A stretch of 64,000 bases of DNA from Cryptomeria japonica (Eukaryota; Streptophyta; Pinopsida; Cupressales; Cupressaceae): NCBI RefSeq assembly GCF_030272615.1, contig NC_081406.1, positions 113,615,783 through 113,679,782 on the forward strand, read 5' to 3'. Under the pieces are notes generated by a model, which saw only the letters and a list, made by a program, of their open reading frames with translations, ran no database searches and was not told where the DNA came from. The position numbers were made by a program, and so were the translations under genes. Every line of letters begins with the position of its first letter. Position 1 is the first letter of the stretch. Of this stretch, positions 49,692-60,417 are shown piece after piece.

Positions 49692-49730
49692 TAAATGGTG
49701 TTTTTTTTTTAAGACAACAAGCAAAACTCT
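49692..49730 (+). repeat. 39-bp direct repeat, right copy
   Basis: Partner of 29912-29950. It starts at the exact point where the element sequence ends, with overlap of TAA between element and target. Confidence 0.85.
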
Positions 49731-51859
49731 CAACCTCTCAAACATTAACAATAATAGACGATTTACAATAATGTAAATCTTTTCAAATGACCCAAAAAAA
49801 ATCATTAGACTATCAAATATGCAAATGCATACTCATTCCCAAGCAAAATCGCCAATTTATTAATTCCTCCAAATGATTGTCTGAAATATCCCAAAGGTTT
49901 GATAATTTTCTTATCAAGAGAGATCTCAAATCAATTGCCAATTAATAGAAATCATAACTAAGGTTGAATTTCTCTACACTTTCGATTCTACAAGGCCAAG
50001 GTGGGTATACCTCTAACAATACCTAAGGATTTGATTCTTCTCAAAGTAAGAGTATTGTTCAACATAGATGCTCTCAAACTTTGATCAAGAATGCATAAAT
50101 TCAAGGATGGATTGTGAAAATCTCTTATCATTAATATATAAATAATATTTTTCTCTTACACTTTTATGTCATCTTATAATTGACTTGTATATGATTATTA
50201 TTAGTATGAGTCAAATAAGAAACCCCATATTTGAAAATTTAAATGAAACCCCTTCATCTTCCTACCCATTGATTAACTAGATGACCAAATAAATTACACC
50301 TACCATACCACTAAAAACCACAAAATTTAAACTTATACATCACTTAACACCAACCGACTAATACAACCCAAAGACTCATTCATACACATAGAAAACAAAT
50401 TGTACCAAAGAAGACTTTCACAATAAAGTTTCAAAATAACAATAATAGTTTGATACCAATATCACTATCTTAAAGGATATCCATTGAATTTCCTCAACAA
50501 GAAGATCTGCTATTGTGAACCATAGTCTTTAACCATGGTACAGTGAGTCTATTTACACCACGTAAGCTTGGAAAACTATTAATATTATAACCAATCACTG
50601 AAGCACACTAATCAATTTCAAGCTTGAAATTTACGCTCCGTATCACATCATGAGGTGTCCAAACATGAACTGATCAGAACCCAACCAAATGAGGCAGTCC
50701 TCATCTCTGAAATGTCTAAGAGAAGTCAAGACAAAACTCTAGTCCTTTATTTCAGCCCAAGAAAATATATCAAATGTGGGGTATTCCTACACACAAACCA
50801 GGAATCTTTTGCCCTAATGTGACGTCAGACTCTGACATGCCAGCGACTCTGAGTTGGATTCTTTCGGGCATTTCATTTCAAATCCTTGACTGAGCTTTAA
50901 AAATTCAGTTGATTTGTCGTGGGCAGTAATGGCGAATTGAATAAGTTGATTGTTGCGGATTGCTTTCTCGTGCTTTGATTAAAAAATGGAAAGATGAACA
51001 CGACGTTTGCTGCGACTTCTGCGCATTAGTTGTTGCGCGTTGTTTTCTTTCTCGCGTGACAACGAATACCTGGTCAACTAGGTTTACTTTTTTAACGCGG
51101 TGAAGTAACGTGTTATCGATCAGACTTTTTTAATGGAGTTCATCTAACTCAGAAGAAAAGCCAACAACAATTTCTATTCAAACTCTGCTTTTAGAAATCT
51201 CTGTTGAACGAAACAGATTGCAAGAGAAAGTCAATTGTCTAATTGATTGAAATGAGAGTGGTATGGGTTGAATGGTTAGATATTCAGCATATAGAGATCA
51301 TACGGCTAGAGAACATAATCCTGGAGTATAATACTATATTTCCATGTTTAACCAGTGTACATGAGAGAGGGATTGATCTTACTAGAGAGGAAGATGTCAA
51401 AATCCCTCCACCAGGGATTGAAAATGTGTATAAACTAATCAAGTTTTATTTAAATCTGTGGTTTTGGAAGATTTCAAAGTGAAGACTAACGACCCATCAT
51501 AGATTATTAAGAAAATATCTTTGGAAATGACTTGCAATGTAAGGGTGAAGAAATAAAATGTATGTACTTCACCTTAGTCTAGATATTTAAATAAGGGGCA
51601 ATAGATGATTGATTTAATTAGCGTTTAAATTAATTTATTCGCTAACATCTATGAGGCTAGATCTATGAGGATTTAAAGTTGGTAGGTGCTTATCAAATCT
51701 AGAAAGTAGTTGCAATTTTAGAGCATTTTGGGCTAAAAAATCTTTGACATAACATCCAAAAGGCCCAAGTACCATAAGATTAAGGCCTCAAAAAAAACTC
51801 ACCCTCTTTTCATTATACATATAATCATACAATCATGTAATCATTGTAGTTATGTGGTA
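49731..51859 (+). other. AT-rich flank with a possible gene fragment
   Basis: Mostly non-coding. At 50820-51120 the base composition changes to GC-richer DNA (TTGTTGCGCGTTG and similar), as in a gene leader or exon. At 51140-51232 a frame reads KPTTISIQTLLLEISVERNR, and at 51243-51479 a frame of 79 codons (MRVVWVEWLDIQHIEIIRLE) follows in another phase. I do not recognise either. They may be a decayed gene or element fragment. Confidence 0.3.
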
Positions 51860-52235
51860 TGGTGAGAAAATAGGGGTTCATGCAAGATCGCCCTTGAGTG
51901 GCAATGAAATTTTAAAAAAATAAGAGTTCGAAAATTTAACATAAAAATTTGAAATAGGTGGTTAACATAATTTGAAAAATATGTAAGAATAGAATTTGTA
52001 ACAAATTGAATATAGTTTCTAAGTTACTAGTTGTTTATTGAAAAAATAAAGTAACTCTATTTGGTGAAAATTTAAAATTTCAATGTAGCATTACTAATTT
52101 TTTTAAATTTCGATGTAGTATTACTAATTTTCTTAAAAAAATAAAAAACAAGTGTATGTCTGCCCAACCTAAGTACAAGCAACTTTAAAAAAAAAAAAAA
52201 ATTCAATATAAGTAGACAACGTATGCTTGGATACA
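51860..52235 (-). repeat. Unclassified old repeat, inner arm
   Basis: In minus orientation this matches 28795-29130, including CTTGTACTTAGGTTGGGCAG, TTCACCAAATAGAG and TTCATTGCCACTCAAG. About 70% by eye. It ends where the 5.9 kb block begins. Confidence 0.65.
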
Positions 52236-52854
52236 TTTTCCATCTCCCTCGAAAAGTAGTTTTTTACAATAAACTACATTTTTTAAGAGTGATGTGCCTC
52301 CCGAAACGCATAACTTTTTTTCTATAAATGATAAAAACTCAATTGTTTCGAATTTTTGTTAGTAACATCAATATCCAAGGCTTGCAATTGGTTTGATAGT
52401 GACATGTTCAATATTTTTCATTTTATAAAGTTTTGAGGTCCAACTAGTCATAATTCAGACATAGGTTTGAGTTTGAACACATAACTTGTTCTATATATAT
52501 CGAAATTCAATTTTATTTTTTTTGTTAGAAAGAAGACATCAATACCTGGGGCTTAGATATTTTTCAAAAAAAATTTGAATTAGTTTCCTATTTTTCCCAA
52601 TGTGTTGAACAGAGAAGTTCATGTTCGGTGAAAAACCAATATTCCATAAAATTAAAAAAACAAGAACATAATAAATTCAAAATGTAATAAAATTATACTC
52701 GTTGGAAAGCTTGCTCCAAGTACTACCATCTAATATTTTTGGGTTATCAAGATTATTTCATTTGTGCCTTGAACTAGAGGTCTGAAGTCAGAAATTCCTC
52801 AGAACTCTGAAAATATTTGGGAGAAACCTCTAACAAGAGGGTTTGAATAAATAG

Positions 52855-52990
52855 GTATTCGAGCGAAAGGGGGTTCGCTCGAACCATAATGGGTTTCAGC
52901 AAACCCCCCTTCGCTCAAACCCACATGCTAAATTTTGATCTGCACTTTTTCGTAACGGTCGGGTTCAAACGAACCCGACCTTTTCTAACT
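52855..52990. repeat. Palindrome cluster, left
   Basis: Several inverted copies of a GGTTCGAGCGAACC-like unit: TTCGAGCGAAAGGGGGTTCG, CTCGAACC, CTTCGCTCAAACCC, CGGGTTCAAACGAACCCG. Strong hairpin potential. Counterpart at 57855-58030. Confidence 0.75.
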
Positions 52991-53189
52991 ATCGGCATTT
53001 GTTCAAACCCTGGCCAACACAAGTTTTTATTTTTTTTACATTTAAGTAGAGTCATATAAATAGACATAATTTTTTTCATTTTTTAACACACAAATGATTA
53101 AAATAATTCGCATTTTTGGACGAGAGAAGACATTTGAAAATTATTTTGAGGGCAATAATTTAAAGATATTTGAAGGTTTTTTTAAAAGC

Positions 53190-56100
53190 ATGGGGAACAA
53201 GAAGAGAAGGCAAAATAAGACTTCAAAGAATTATTCTCCTGAAATGGAACAAAGATATCGAGAACAAAGAAGACAAAGATATCATGATGCAAGTATGTAT
53301 TTTTATTTCTATTTAATTTTATATGTATTATGTACCAAAAATAGTGTTTATTTGTTAGTATTAATTAGTTCAATATTTTTATCTAACATTTTTAATGAAA
53401 ATTAATTTAAAAAAACTTAATTAAATTAATTGGAAATAGTCCGATTAAAAATAATCTCATTTTAATTGGAAAGCATAATTAATTTGAAATAATATGTGTA
53501 TTTGCAAATTTCAAATTCCATTAACTTGCTTGTTGTGTAATTGACTTTTTCTCCTATATAATTAAGTCCATTTATAATAGATAAGACCTATTAAGTCATA
53601 AAATTAATAAGACCTATTATGTCATAATTTAGGTTCTAACTTATATTAAATATTTAAGACATGTACGTAATTTCATGTGATAGATCCTTTAATATCACAT
53701 AATATATCTGTCTTAAGGGGAGTCAAGTATATTAATTTGAAATGTTTTTGCATATGTGGTCATATTAATTTTAATAATAAGGCCTATTATGTGATAAATT
53801 AGGACTTATTACATTGATTATAGGTCTTAAATGTGAGATAAATTTAGAACCTATTATGTCATAATTTAGGTTCTATTTATATGACTTCACGTATGCAAAA
53901 ACATTTCAGATTATACTCAAGAGTCCCCTTAAGATAGGTATATTATGGAGATCTTATATTAGGACAAGTATTACATGTGATAAATTAGGAGGTCTATTAT
54001 GCAATAATAGGTCTTAAATACACGTGACAAATTATAGTCCACCTGTTATGACATAAAAAAATTAATATGACCACCTTTATCATATGCATGCATCAAAATA
54101 TTTGTACTTTTAATTTTCAAAATTGGAATTTATAATATCAAAATTTTATTTTATGTGTTATTACTAAGAGATTGAGGTTTTCAAAATAACTCATCAATAT
54201 TTCTTTCCACTTTATATGTTTATGTTTATTTGTTATTAATGCAAAACAAAATTTAACCGTAACACTATACGCAAGGAATAACATAAATTAAACGATAATA
54301 ATAAACTAATTATAATTCTTCATGTAAATCTAGAATTAAACATCAGAAAAAAATTATTAAAATAATTATCATCTTCTTGAAATATTAATTACTGAACAAA
54401 ATTTAACTCTAACTCTAAACCTACTTGCACACTAAATAAATTTGAGCCCTAATCCTAACCTGAGAACAAATTGAACTTTAAACCTAAACCTAATTTGATT
54501 AGAGTTATAACACTAACCCTGAAAGTAATTAAATAATAAACCAAATTGAACCCTAATTTTAACACAGAGCTTTAAGCCAAATTCACCCCTAATCTTAAAC
54601 CTAATTGAATAATCTATCAATTTGAACCTTATACCAACTCTACGTGCCAAATCAGAACAAAAAACTAAATATTGAACCCTAATTGTGAATGTAAATAGAG
54701 CCTATCTATAAGATTAAACCTAATTGAACCTAAGCCTAAAACTATCTAAACAAAATTGAATCCTAATGGTAAACTTAATTACACAGTAACCCAAACTAGA
54801 CCTAAACACTTATATATATAATTGAACATAAATCGTAAACAAATTTGAACCCACACACTAAAACAAATTAAACTTTAACCATAAATCCTAACCTTTATAT
54901 CAAACCATAATAAAATGTAGTTTACATTATTGAATACTAAGCCAAATTAAGCCCTTATCCTTAACATCAAATAAAAATCCACATTGAACTGTAACATTAT
55001 GATTAATTGAATAGTAGACTAGATTGAAAATTATCTTATTTCCTATACAAAACCAAACCCTATAAATATTGAATTCTAATTGTGATTATGTTTTAATTTG
55101 AGTTTACCTTTACTAAGGGTCAAATTGTTTTTTTATAAATATTGAAGTAATCTTATTAAACTTAAATTATTTAGGTTAAATAAATTATTGATTTCCCTTT
55201 AAATTGATTTAAATAATTTAAATGAAAAATATTATTAAATTTAGAAAATTTATTATTACTATTATTCAACTGATGAGGAAATTTTGATCTCCTTCAAGAT
55301 ATATGTATTGGTTGCAATTTTTTTAAACGTCTTACTAAATGTCTTCAAAATTTGGTTTCAAATTAAACTTGGAATTTCGTTGCATTAAAAATATTCTCTG
55401 TCATCTTAAATTATGTGTAGAACGAGCTCGAGAAGAAGGGAGTTCTGAAGCGGGAGTCGAGGCAAATGAACCTGTTGAAGAACACAATATAGTTGATGAA
55501 CATAGGGAGGAGATTGTCCAAGTTGAACCAATGGAGGTCGAAGGAGAGGGGTCAGGCTCCTTACCTCCTACCACTGGTGTAGATGAGCATGTTTACAGTG
55601 AAAATGGATACAAGCAATATTGAAAGACTAAATAGAATTCAACCACAAAACCCTAGCCTACCAACAACAAAGATCCACCATAACATATGAAGATTACCTA
55701 AGACAATGCAAATCAAATGAAATCACAAAGATTATACCATCACATGTCCAATAGGGTTTGGATCTCCATTCTTCCTATCTCCATTGATCTTGCTTGATAT
55801 ATTTGCTCTCAGATTTTATACGTGCACAAGAGCTCAACAAAGAACGGAAATGTGGTTGCAAGTAGGCTTGATCGCATATGAAAATATAAAAGGCATAGTG
55901 TAATCGAATGTATGAATTAAGAGATGAATGACATGTGTCATAGGTAGAAAAGGTTAATGAATTAATTAAATAAATAAAGATTTATTTAATTAATAGAGGA
56001 AGTGGGATCAATTAAATAAATAAGAAGGAAAAAGGGCAATTTAAATAAATAAATGTATTTATTTAAATGAGAAATAAGGCTAGAAGAGGATAAATGAATT

Positions 56101-56506
56101 AATTAAATAAATAAAGATTTATTCAATTAATAGAAGAATTAGGTTAAAGTAATTAAATAAATAAAATATTTTTTTTTAATTAGACATGACAATTTTAGGT
56201 GTCTACAGAGCATATTGTGGATCTAGCTAAACAGGTGAAGAGAAATATTTCTTAAAAAAATTTAGATCTTTTACTTGAAATGGATGTGGATGAGTTGAAA
56301 CATCTCAGTGAAGAACCTAGACATGCTAAAAGGAGGTCAATGAATAAAAGTGCAAAAGAAATAATGTCTCATTTCAATAATCTTGATACTACACTAGAAA
56401 AAGCTCAATCGTTATCAATTGTACTTACTTGTAAAGACTTAATAGATCCACTGAAATTGTTGGGTATAGATATAACAAGTCAAAAGAGGAAAACTTCTCA
56501 GCTATA
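53190..56506 (+). pseudogene. Unrecognised two-exon ORF, split by a solo LTR
   Basis: Exon 1 from ATG 53190 to 53292 encodes a basic start (GNKKRRQNKTSKNYSPEMEQ, then RYREQRRQRYHDA). A GTATGT donor follows at 53293. An acceptor TGTGTAG ends at 55420 and exon 2 continues in the same phase as KRAREEGSSEAG. It then has a Glu-rich acidic stretch to GVDEH at 55590, where a 618-bp solo LTR with TSD GAGCA interrupts it. Removing the LTR and one TSD copy keeps the frame: DEH joins IVDLAKQVKRNIS, then a TAA at 56253-56255, then KNLDLLLEMDVDELKHLSEE to the stop at 56504-56506. The protein would be about 190 residues: basic, acidic, then helical. The basic RxxRxRYxxxRxR region recalls nucleic-acid-binding leaders of some transposon proteins, a weak analogy. 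Function unknown. Confidence 0.5.
55590..56207 (-). mobile_element. 618-bp solo LTR inside the two-exon ORF
   Basis: The ends are TGTTTACAG and GTGTCTACA, so in minus orientation it runs TGTAGACACCTAAAATTG to CTGTAAACA. The 5 bp duplication GAGCA flanks it exactly (55585-55589 and 56208-56212). No internal region. AT-rich repeats of AATTAAATAAATAAA type fill its right half. Confidence 0.85.
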
Positions 56507-56514
56507 AAAATCTA

Positions 56515-57180
56515 TGTGATGGACTAAGGACACTATGTGATGGACTAAGGGGTCATATGCAGTTCTAAGGGGTCATGCATGTGTGTTAGAACACATGTGT
56601 GACCCCTTAGGACCACATATATGTGATCCTAAGGGGAATTTTGTATGTTCACTAGGATGTTATAAGGGGTCATATGTGGTCCTAAGGGGTCACGCATGTG
56701 TGACCCCTTAGGACCACATATGACCCCTTAGGACTCTATGTAATGGACTAAGGGGTATGTCGTTCACACTAGGATTTTATAAGGGGTCATATGCGGTTCT
56801 AAGGGGTCACGCATGTGTGACCCCTAGGAATACATATGACCCCTTAGGACACTATGTGATCCTAAAGGGAAGGTCATATGTACACTAGGATGTTATAAGG
56901 GGTCATATGTGGTCCTAAGGGGTCACACATGTGCGTGACCCCTTAGGACCACATATGACCTCTTAGGACACTATGTAATGGACTAAGGAGTATGTCGTAC
57001 ACACTAGGCTTTTATAAGGGGTCACATGTGGTCCTAAGGGTCACACATGCATGACCCATTAGGACCACGCCTGACCCCTTAGGGTCCACTATGTGATCCT
57101 CTATGGTCTTAAGGGAACGTATACTGTCATCAAGGGCATATGTGGTCTTAAGGGGTCATGTTGTGTGTGTAATAGGATGT
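56515..57180. repeat. 115-119 bp minisatellite with long hairpins
   Basis: About five units with TTATAAGGGGTCA at about 56660, 56778, 56893 and 57012. Each unit contains inverted arms such as CTAAGGGGTCACGCATGTGT and its complement ACCCCTTAG, so single strands would fold into strong hairpins. It starts directly after the stop of the two-exon ORF. Confidence 0.85.
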
Positions 57181-57189
57181 GAAAATGGG

Positions 57190-57854
57190 TCACATTGTAG
57201 AGGATTTATTTTGTCTAATTTGTTTAAATTTGTTATCAAAATTTTCTAATGTTTTTTAAATTAAAATTTATAAATTTTTCTAACGTTTAATTTATTATAT
57301 TTAGGTTTGTGACATTTTTCTAATTTTCTTTTTTTGCTAATGTTTTTCTAAGTTCTAATTTACTACCTTAGTTTTCTATGTTTTTCATAACAATTTTTTA
57401 AAATGTTGAAAAAAAATACATATATACAGTTATGTAATTTTAAAAACAAATTGACAAATTTCAATCAAAACATTAAATTATCAAACATTTTTCTAAAATA
57501 ATCAAAAACAATAAATTATCAAACAGTTTTCTAAAATGTTGAAAAACAATAAATATATATAATTATTTAATTAAAAAAATAAATTAACAAACAAATTATT
57601 TATTAATTTTTGAATAAATTTAATAAAAAAAGACATTATTAAACAAAAAGAAAGGTTATTTTGTGCACTTGAAATAATGTAGGTCGAAAACTGAAATGTG
57701 AGACACGCTAGCTGTTGCAGATAAAGCACGGTGACGTGATGCTAATGACTGGTTCGATCTAACCCCCACTAGACAGAAAAAGACAACTTCGACAATGACA
57801 GTTTAACTGTCGTAATCGGTATTTATAAAAGTTTCAAAAAACCTAATTCAAATT
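57190..57854. other. AT-rich non-coding stretch
   Basis: Poly-A/T-rich DNA with no frame or motif of note, ending in a short more GC-balanced piece (57660-57830) before the right palindrome cluster. Confidence 0.5.
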
Positions 57855-58030
57855 AGGTTCGAGCGAAGGGGGGGTTCACTCGAACCCATTAAAAATTAAT
57901 ATTTTAAGGGGTTTGAGCAAACCTGAAATCCACTCGTGGTTCGAGCGAACCCACGTCCGATGGCAATTTTGCTCGAACCCTGAGGGGGGGCTTACTTGAA
58001 CCACCCTACTTCGTTCAAACCCCCCCAAAA
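57855..58030. repeat. Palindrome cluster, right
   Basis: GGTTCGAGCGAAGGGGGGTT, CACTCGAACCC, GTGGTTCGAGCGAACCCACG (a near-perfect palindrome), GCTCGAACCC and CGTTCAAACCCCC. Same unit as at 52855-52990. Confidence 0.75.
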
Positions 58031-58097
58031 ATAATTTCCCCACTTTCGCCAATTTCCTTTGTTGGCAAAAGTGGGAACCATTAATGTGGGATTACCC

Positions 58098-58330
58098 ATG
58101 TGAAGCATATTTTTTTGTATGAAAATAACTAGTTATAAATTCTTTATTGTGACTTTTTAAAAAAATTTAAAAATGTTTATCCAAACACCATAACGTGGTA
58201 AATAATTTATGAAATTAAAAAAAAAACCTATAGTTTGTGAAGCATAAAGTGCATGACACATATTTCAGATTCAAAAAATGTGAAATCATTTGAAAGTTAT
58301 TTTTTTTTTTTCATTCAGCCTATGATAATC
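58098..58330 (-). repeat. Unclassified old repeat, outer arm
   Basis: It matches the minus strand of 28550-28790: GCATAAAGT, CAAAAAATGTGAAATCATTT, CATTTGAAAGTTAT. It forms the other half of the repeat interrupted by the 5.9 kb block. Confidence 0.6.
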
Positions 58331-59303
58331 CCTATCGCATACCCTCTTTTTGCTTTCATAGTTATGACATTATATTAAATGGGAAAACTAGTTTAGACCT
58401 TTGATGGTATCATGCATTGATCTAAGTGTGATGTCATGGATGATAGTTAGATGTATTTGATTTTGATGCATATGTTAGATTATATGATGATATAATGCAT
58501 GTGTGTTTCTTCGTCTATTGGTTTATGGACTAACGCTACTAATGAGAAATTGAGTGCAAATGAACGTAGGCACAATGTCAAAGATGAAAACATGGACAAG
58601 GTAGGGGTGTTTAGCTGATTGGTGTCTATGAATATGAAGAAATCTTGCACACACCACATAGTTTTATTCATTCTTGTATTGCATAATGATGGCCAAGCAT
58701 GACTGTGAGTGTATACCTTGTGTTTGATTGAAAATTTAGAAAATAGTTAGTCTTTATGCATTTAAATATGATAGTTTGATTTTGAAAAATGAATATTATA
58801 GAAAATTAAAAAGGATAAATGTCTTCTTATTTGAATTTTTCTTCTAATATATACTTTAGAATAACGAAAGCAATTATTGCTTTAATTATTATTAGAAAAT
58901 TGATTGAATAATTGTTCCAATTAAATGTTTGAATTGAAATGTGTTATTTCATTATTGTTTGTAAATTAAATGAATAAATAATAAATAATGTTGTTTATTC
59001 AAATAGAAATTTTTAATTAAAGTATTTTATTTAATAATTTTTTAAAATATAATTTAGAGAAATAATATTTTAATCATTATTATATTTAATATTTATAAAA
59101 ACTAAACCTAGTTCTTTCTATAAAAATATATTTAATATATTTATTTTTAAAGTATGAATAAAATATTTTCAAAATAAAAAATATACTTTACCTCATTTAA
59201 AATTTCTCTTAAAATAAAATAAACTAAAAATTAAAAATAAATTAATTAATTAAATGATTATCTTGGAAAGAAAAGAAAACAAGTAAACTCCATTTTGCAT
59301 CAA
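58331..59303. other. AT-rich non-coding stretch
   Basis: I see no gene or known repeat. The 63-codon minus-strand frame at 58671-58480 lacks motifs. From 58780 the sequence is very AT-rich. Confidence 0.5.
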
Positions 59304-59310
59304 CTTAGAA

Positions 59311-59552
59311 AGGAAAGGAAAGGAAAGGAAAAGAAAGGAAAGGAAAGGGGCTTTTATAGTCCACAATGCTAGCCATCTGTGTATGGATCTACAGATGGGT
59401 TAGAGCAGTATGGGACTACCTCATACTCCTAGCGAGAGGTACCTAACTACACTATAAACAAGACATATATACCTTATCCCCTAGTGGGATTTGAGCTTGT
59501 GACCTCTCTTTCAAGAGCACAAGTTCTCCACCACTAGGCCAACTCAAGTTCT
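59311..59552 (-). mobile_element. tRNA-derived SINE
   Basis: On the minus strand TGAGTTGGCCTAGTGGTGG holds an A box (TGGCCTAGTGG, complement of about 59532-59544). AGCTCAAATCC (complement of 59487-59497) is a B box close to GGTTCRANTCC. Spacing fits an RNA polymerase III promoter in a tRNA-like head. A body of about 130 bp follows, ending in a (CCTTT)n tail (plus strand GGAAA repeats at 59311-59347). CTTAGAA at 59304-59310 and 59553-59559 is a 7 bp target duplication. Confidence 0.75.
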
Positions 59553-59559
59553 CTTAGAA

Positions 59560-60417
59560 GATAGAAAGATAGTTTTTAAACAAAACTAAGTAAGACAAAA
59601 TCAAAAGTAAATACTTAAAAAAAAAGGTAAAAGTAAGACTTAAAACAAAAAGAAATAAGTCACTGCAGTTTTAGTTAAGAAAAAATTGAATAAATTCTTT
59701 ATGCATGTTATCTTTGAAAAAAAGCTTTCAATGCACTCATATACGCATGAGAATATTTTATTAAAAAATAATAATCATGCATCTATATTTGGGGTAGAAT
59801 TTATTTTAAATGCGATATACAATTATGAGGCACTGGAGGTGGGAAAAAGGTCTCCAACAATAAAGTAGTGCAAAAAGGCATGAATAGAAGTTTTTGAAGG
59901 GAGGTGTAGGAGCTAGAAGGAGGCAAAATCAACTTCCAAACAACAACAACAACATAGTTCTTTCCTAGCATTTGCAAAGGCAATGTATAAGGCAAAACAT
60001 AAGGATTTATAATTAGCTTTTCCCACCAGTAAGAGGGGAAACATATCTTCTACAACCAATCCTCTTGTTCACAGTGCACAATAAGTGTAATTTTCTCCAA
60101 ATTTATGTGTTAAATTCACACTCCTGATTTGATAAAATTCATTGCAATAATTATTGATTATTTTCTATTGTATACCTTGCGAATAACTTTAAAGAAATTT
60201 ATTAGAAAAACACTAAAATTAGAGGAATTAATGCATGTAAATGATTTGTATGTGATCTTTAAAAGAATAGTCAAATTTTATTGCATTAGAATAGTTTAAT
60301 GATTTTTATTTTTTTCTTTAATATGGATCTATTGAATTCAAGTGTTGATTTAATTATTTAAGACCGTTATTCTATTATTTCCTACAAGTTATGTTAAAAT
60401 AAATTAGATTAGGAAAG
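59560..60417. other. Non-coding stretch
   Basis: Nothing recognisable. Frames near 59686-59868 and 59801-59995 are short and without motif. Confidence 0.5.

Larger units (their letters stand above)
29952..49693 (+). mobile_element. 20 kb Tat-like Ty3/gypsy element with giant, ORF-bearing LTRs
   Basis: LTR1 29952-37292, primer site, gag, protease, second RNase H, RT, degenerate RNase H, integrase, LTR2 44098-49663, then about 30 bp that repeat the primer-site region. The LTR ends are TGTTAGC...GCTAACA (LTR1) and TGTTAGC...CCAACA (LTR2). The RT text (KYSHVFVWSYDDLK, PFGLTNVGATFQR) and the extra plant-type RNase H place it with the Tat group. It is flanked not by 5 bp but by a 39 bp imperfect direct repeat (29912-29950 and 49692-49730, 4 mismatches). 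LTRs differ by about 8% over the first 285 bp. Integrase has lost two of three catalytic residues, so this copy is dead. Confidence 0.88.
52240..58097 (+). mobile_element. 5.9 kb block inserted at a repeat breakpoint; candidate unclassified mobile element
   Basis: The two sides of this block (51860-52235 and 58098-58330) align to adjacent halves of one continuous repeat copy at 28550-29130. The block is therefore an insertion relative to that copy, or was deleted from it. It has palindrome clusters based on GGTTCGAGCGAACC near both ends (52855-52990 and 57855-58030), an intron-containing ORF and a minisatellite. I found no clear target duplication or terminal inverted repeat, so the exact ends and class remain open. 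Confidence 0.45.

Noticed and set aside
52240-58097. Simple terminal inverted repeats for the 5.9 kb block
   Set aside because: Some resemblance (AGGGGTTCATGC against AGGGTATGCG further out) is too weak, and flanking bases show no duplication.
59488-59544. A tRNA gene
   Set aside because: A and B boxes are present but no complete cloverleaf; a SINE body, tail and target duplication fit better.
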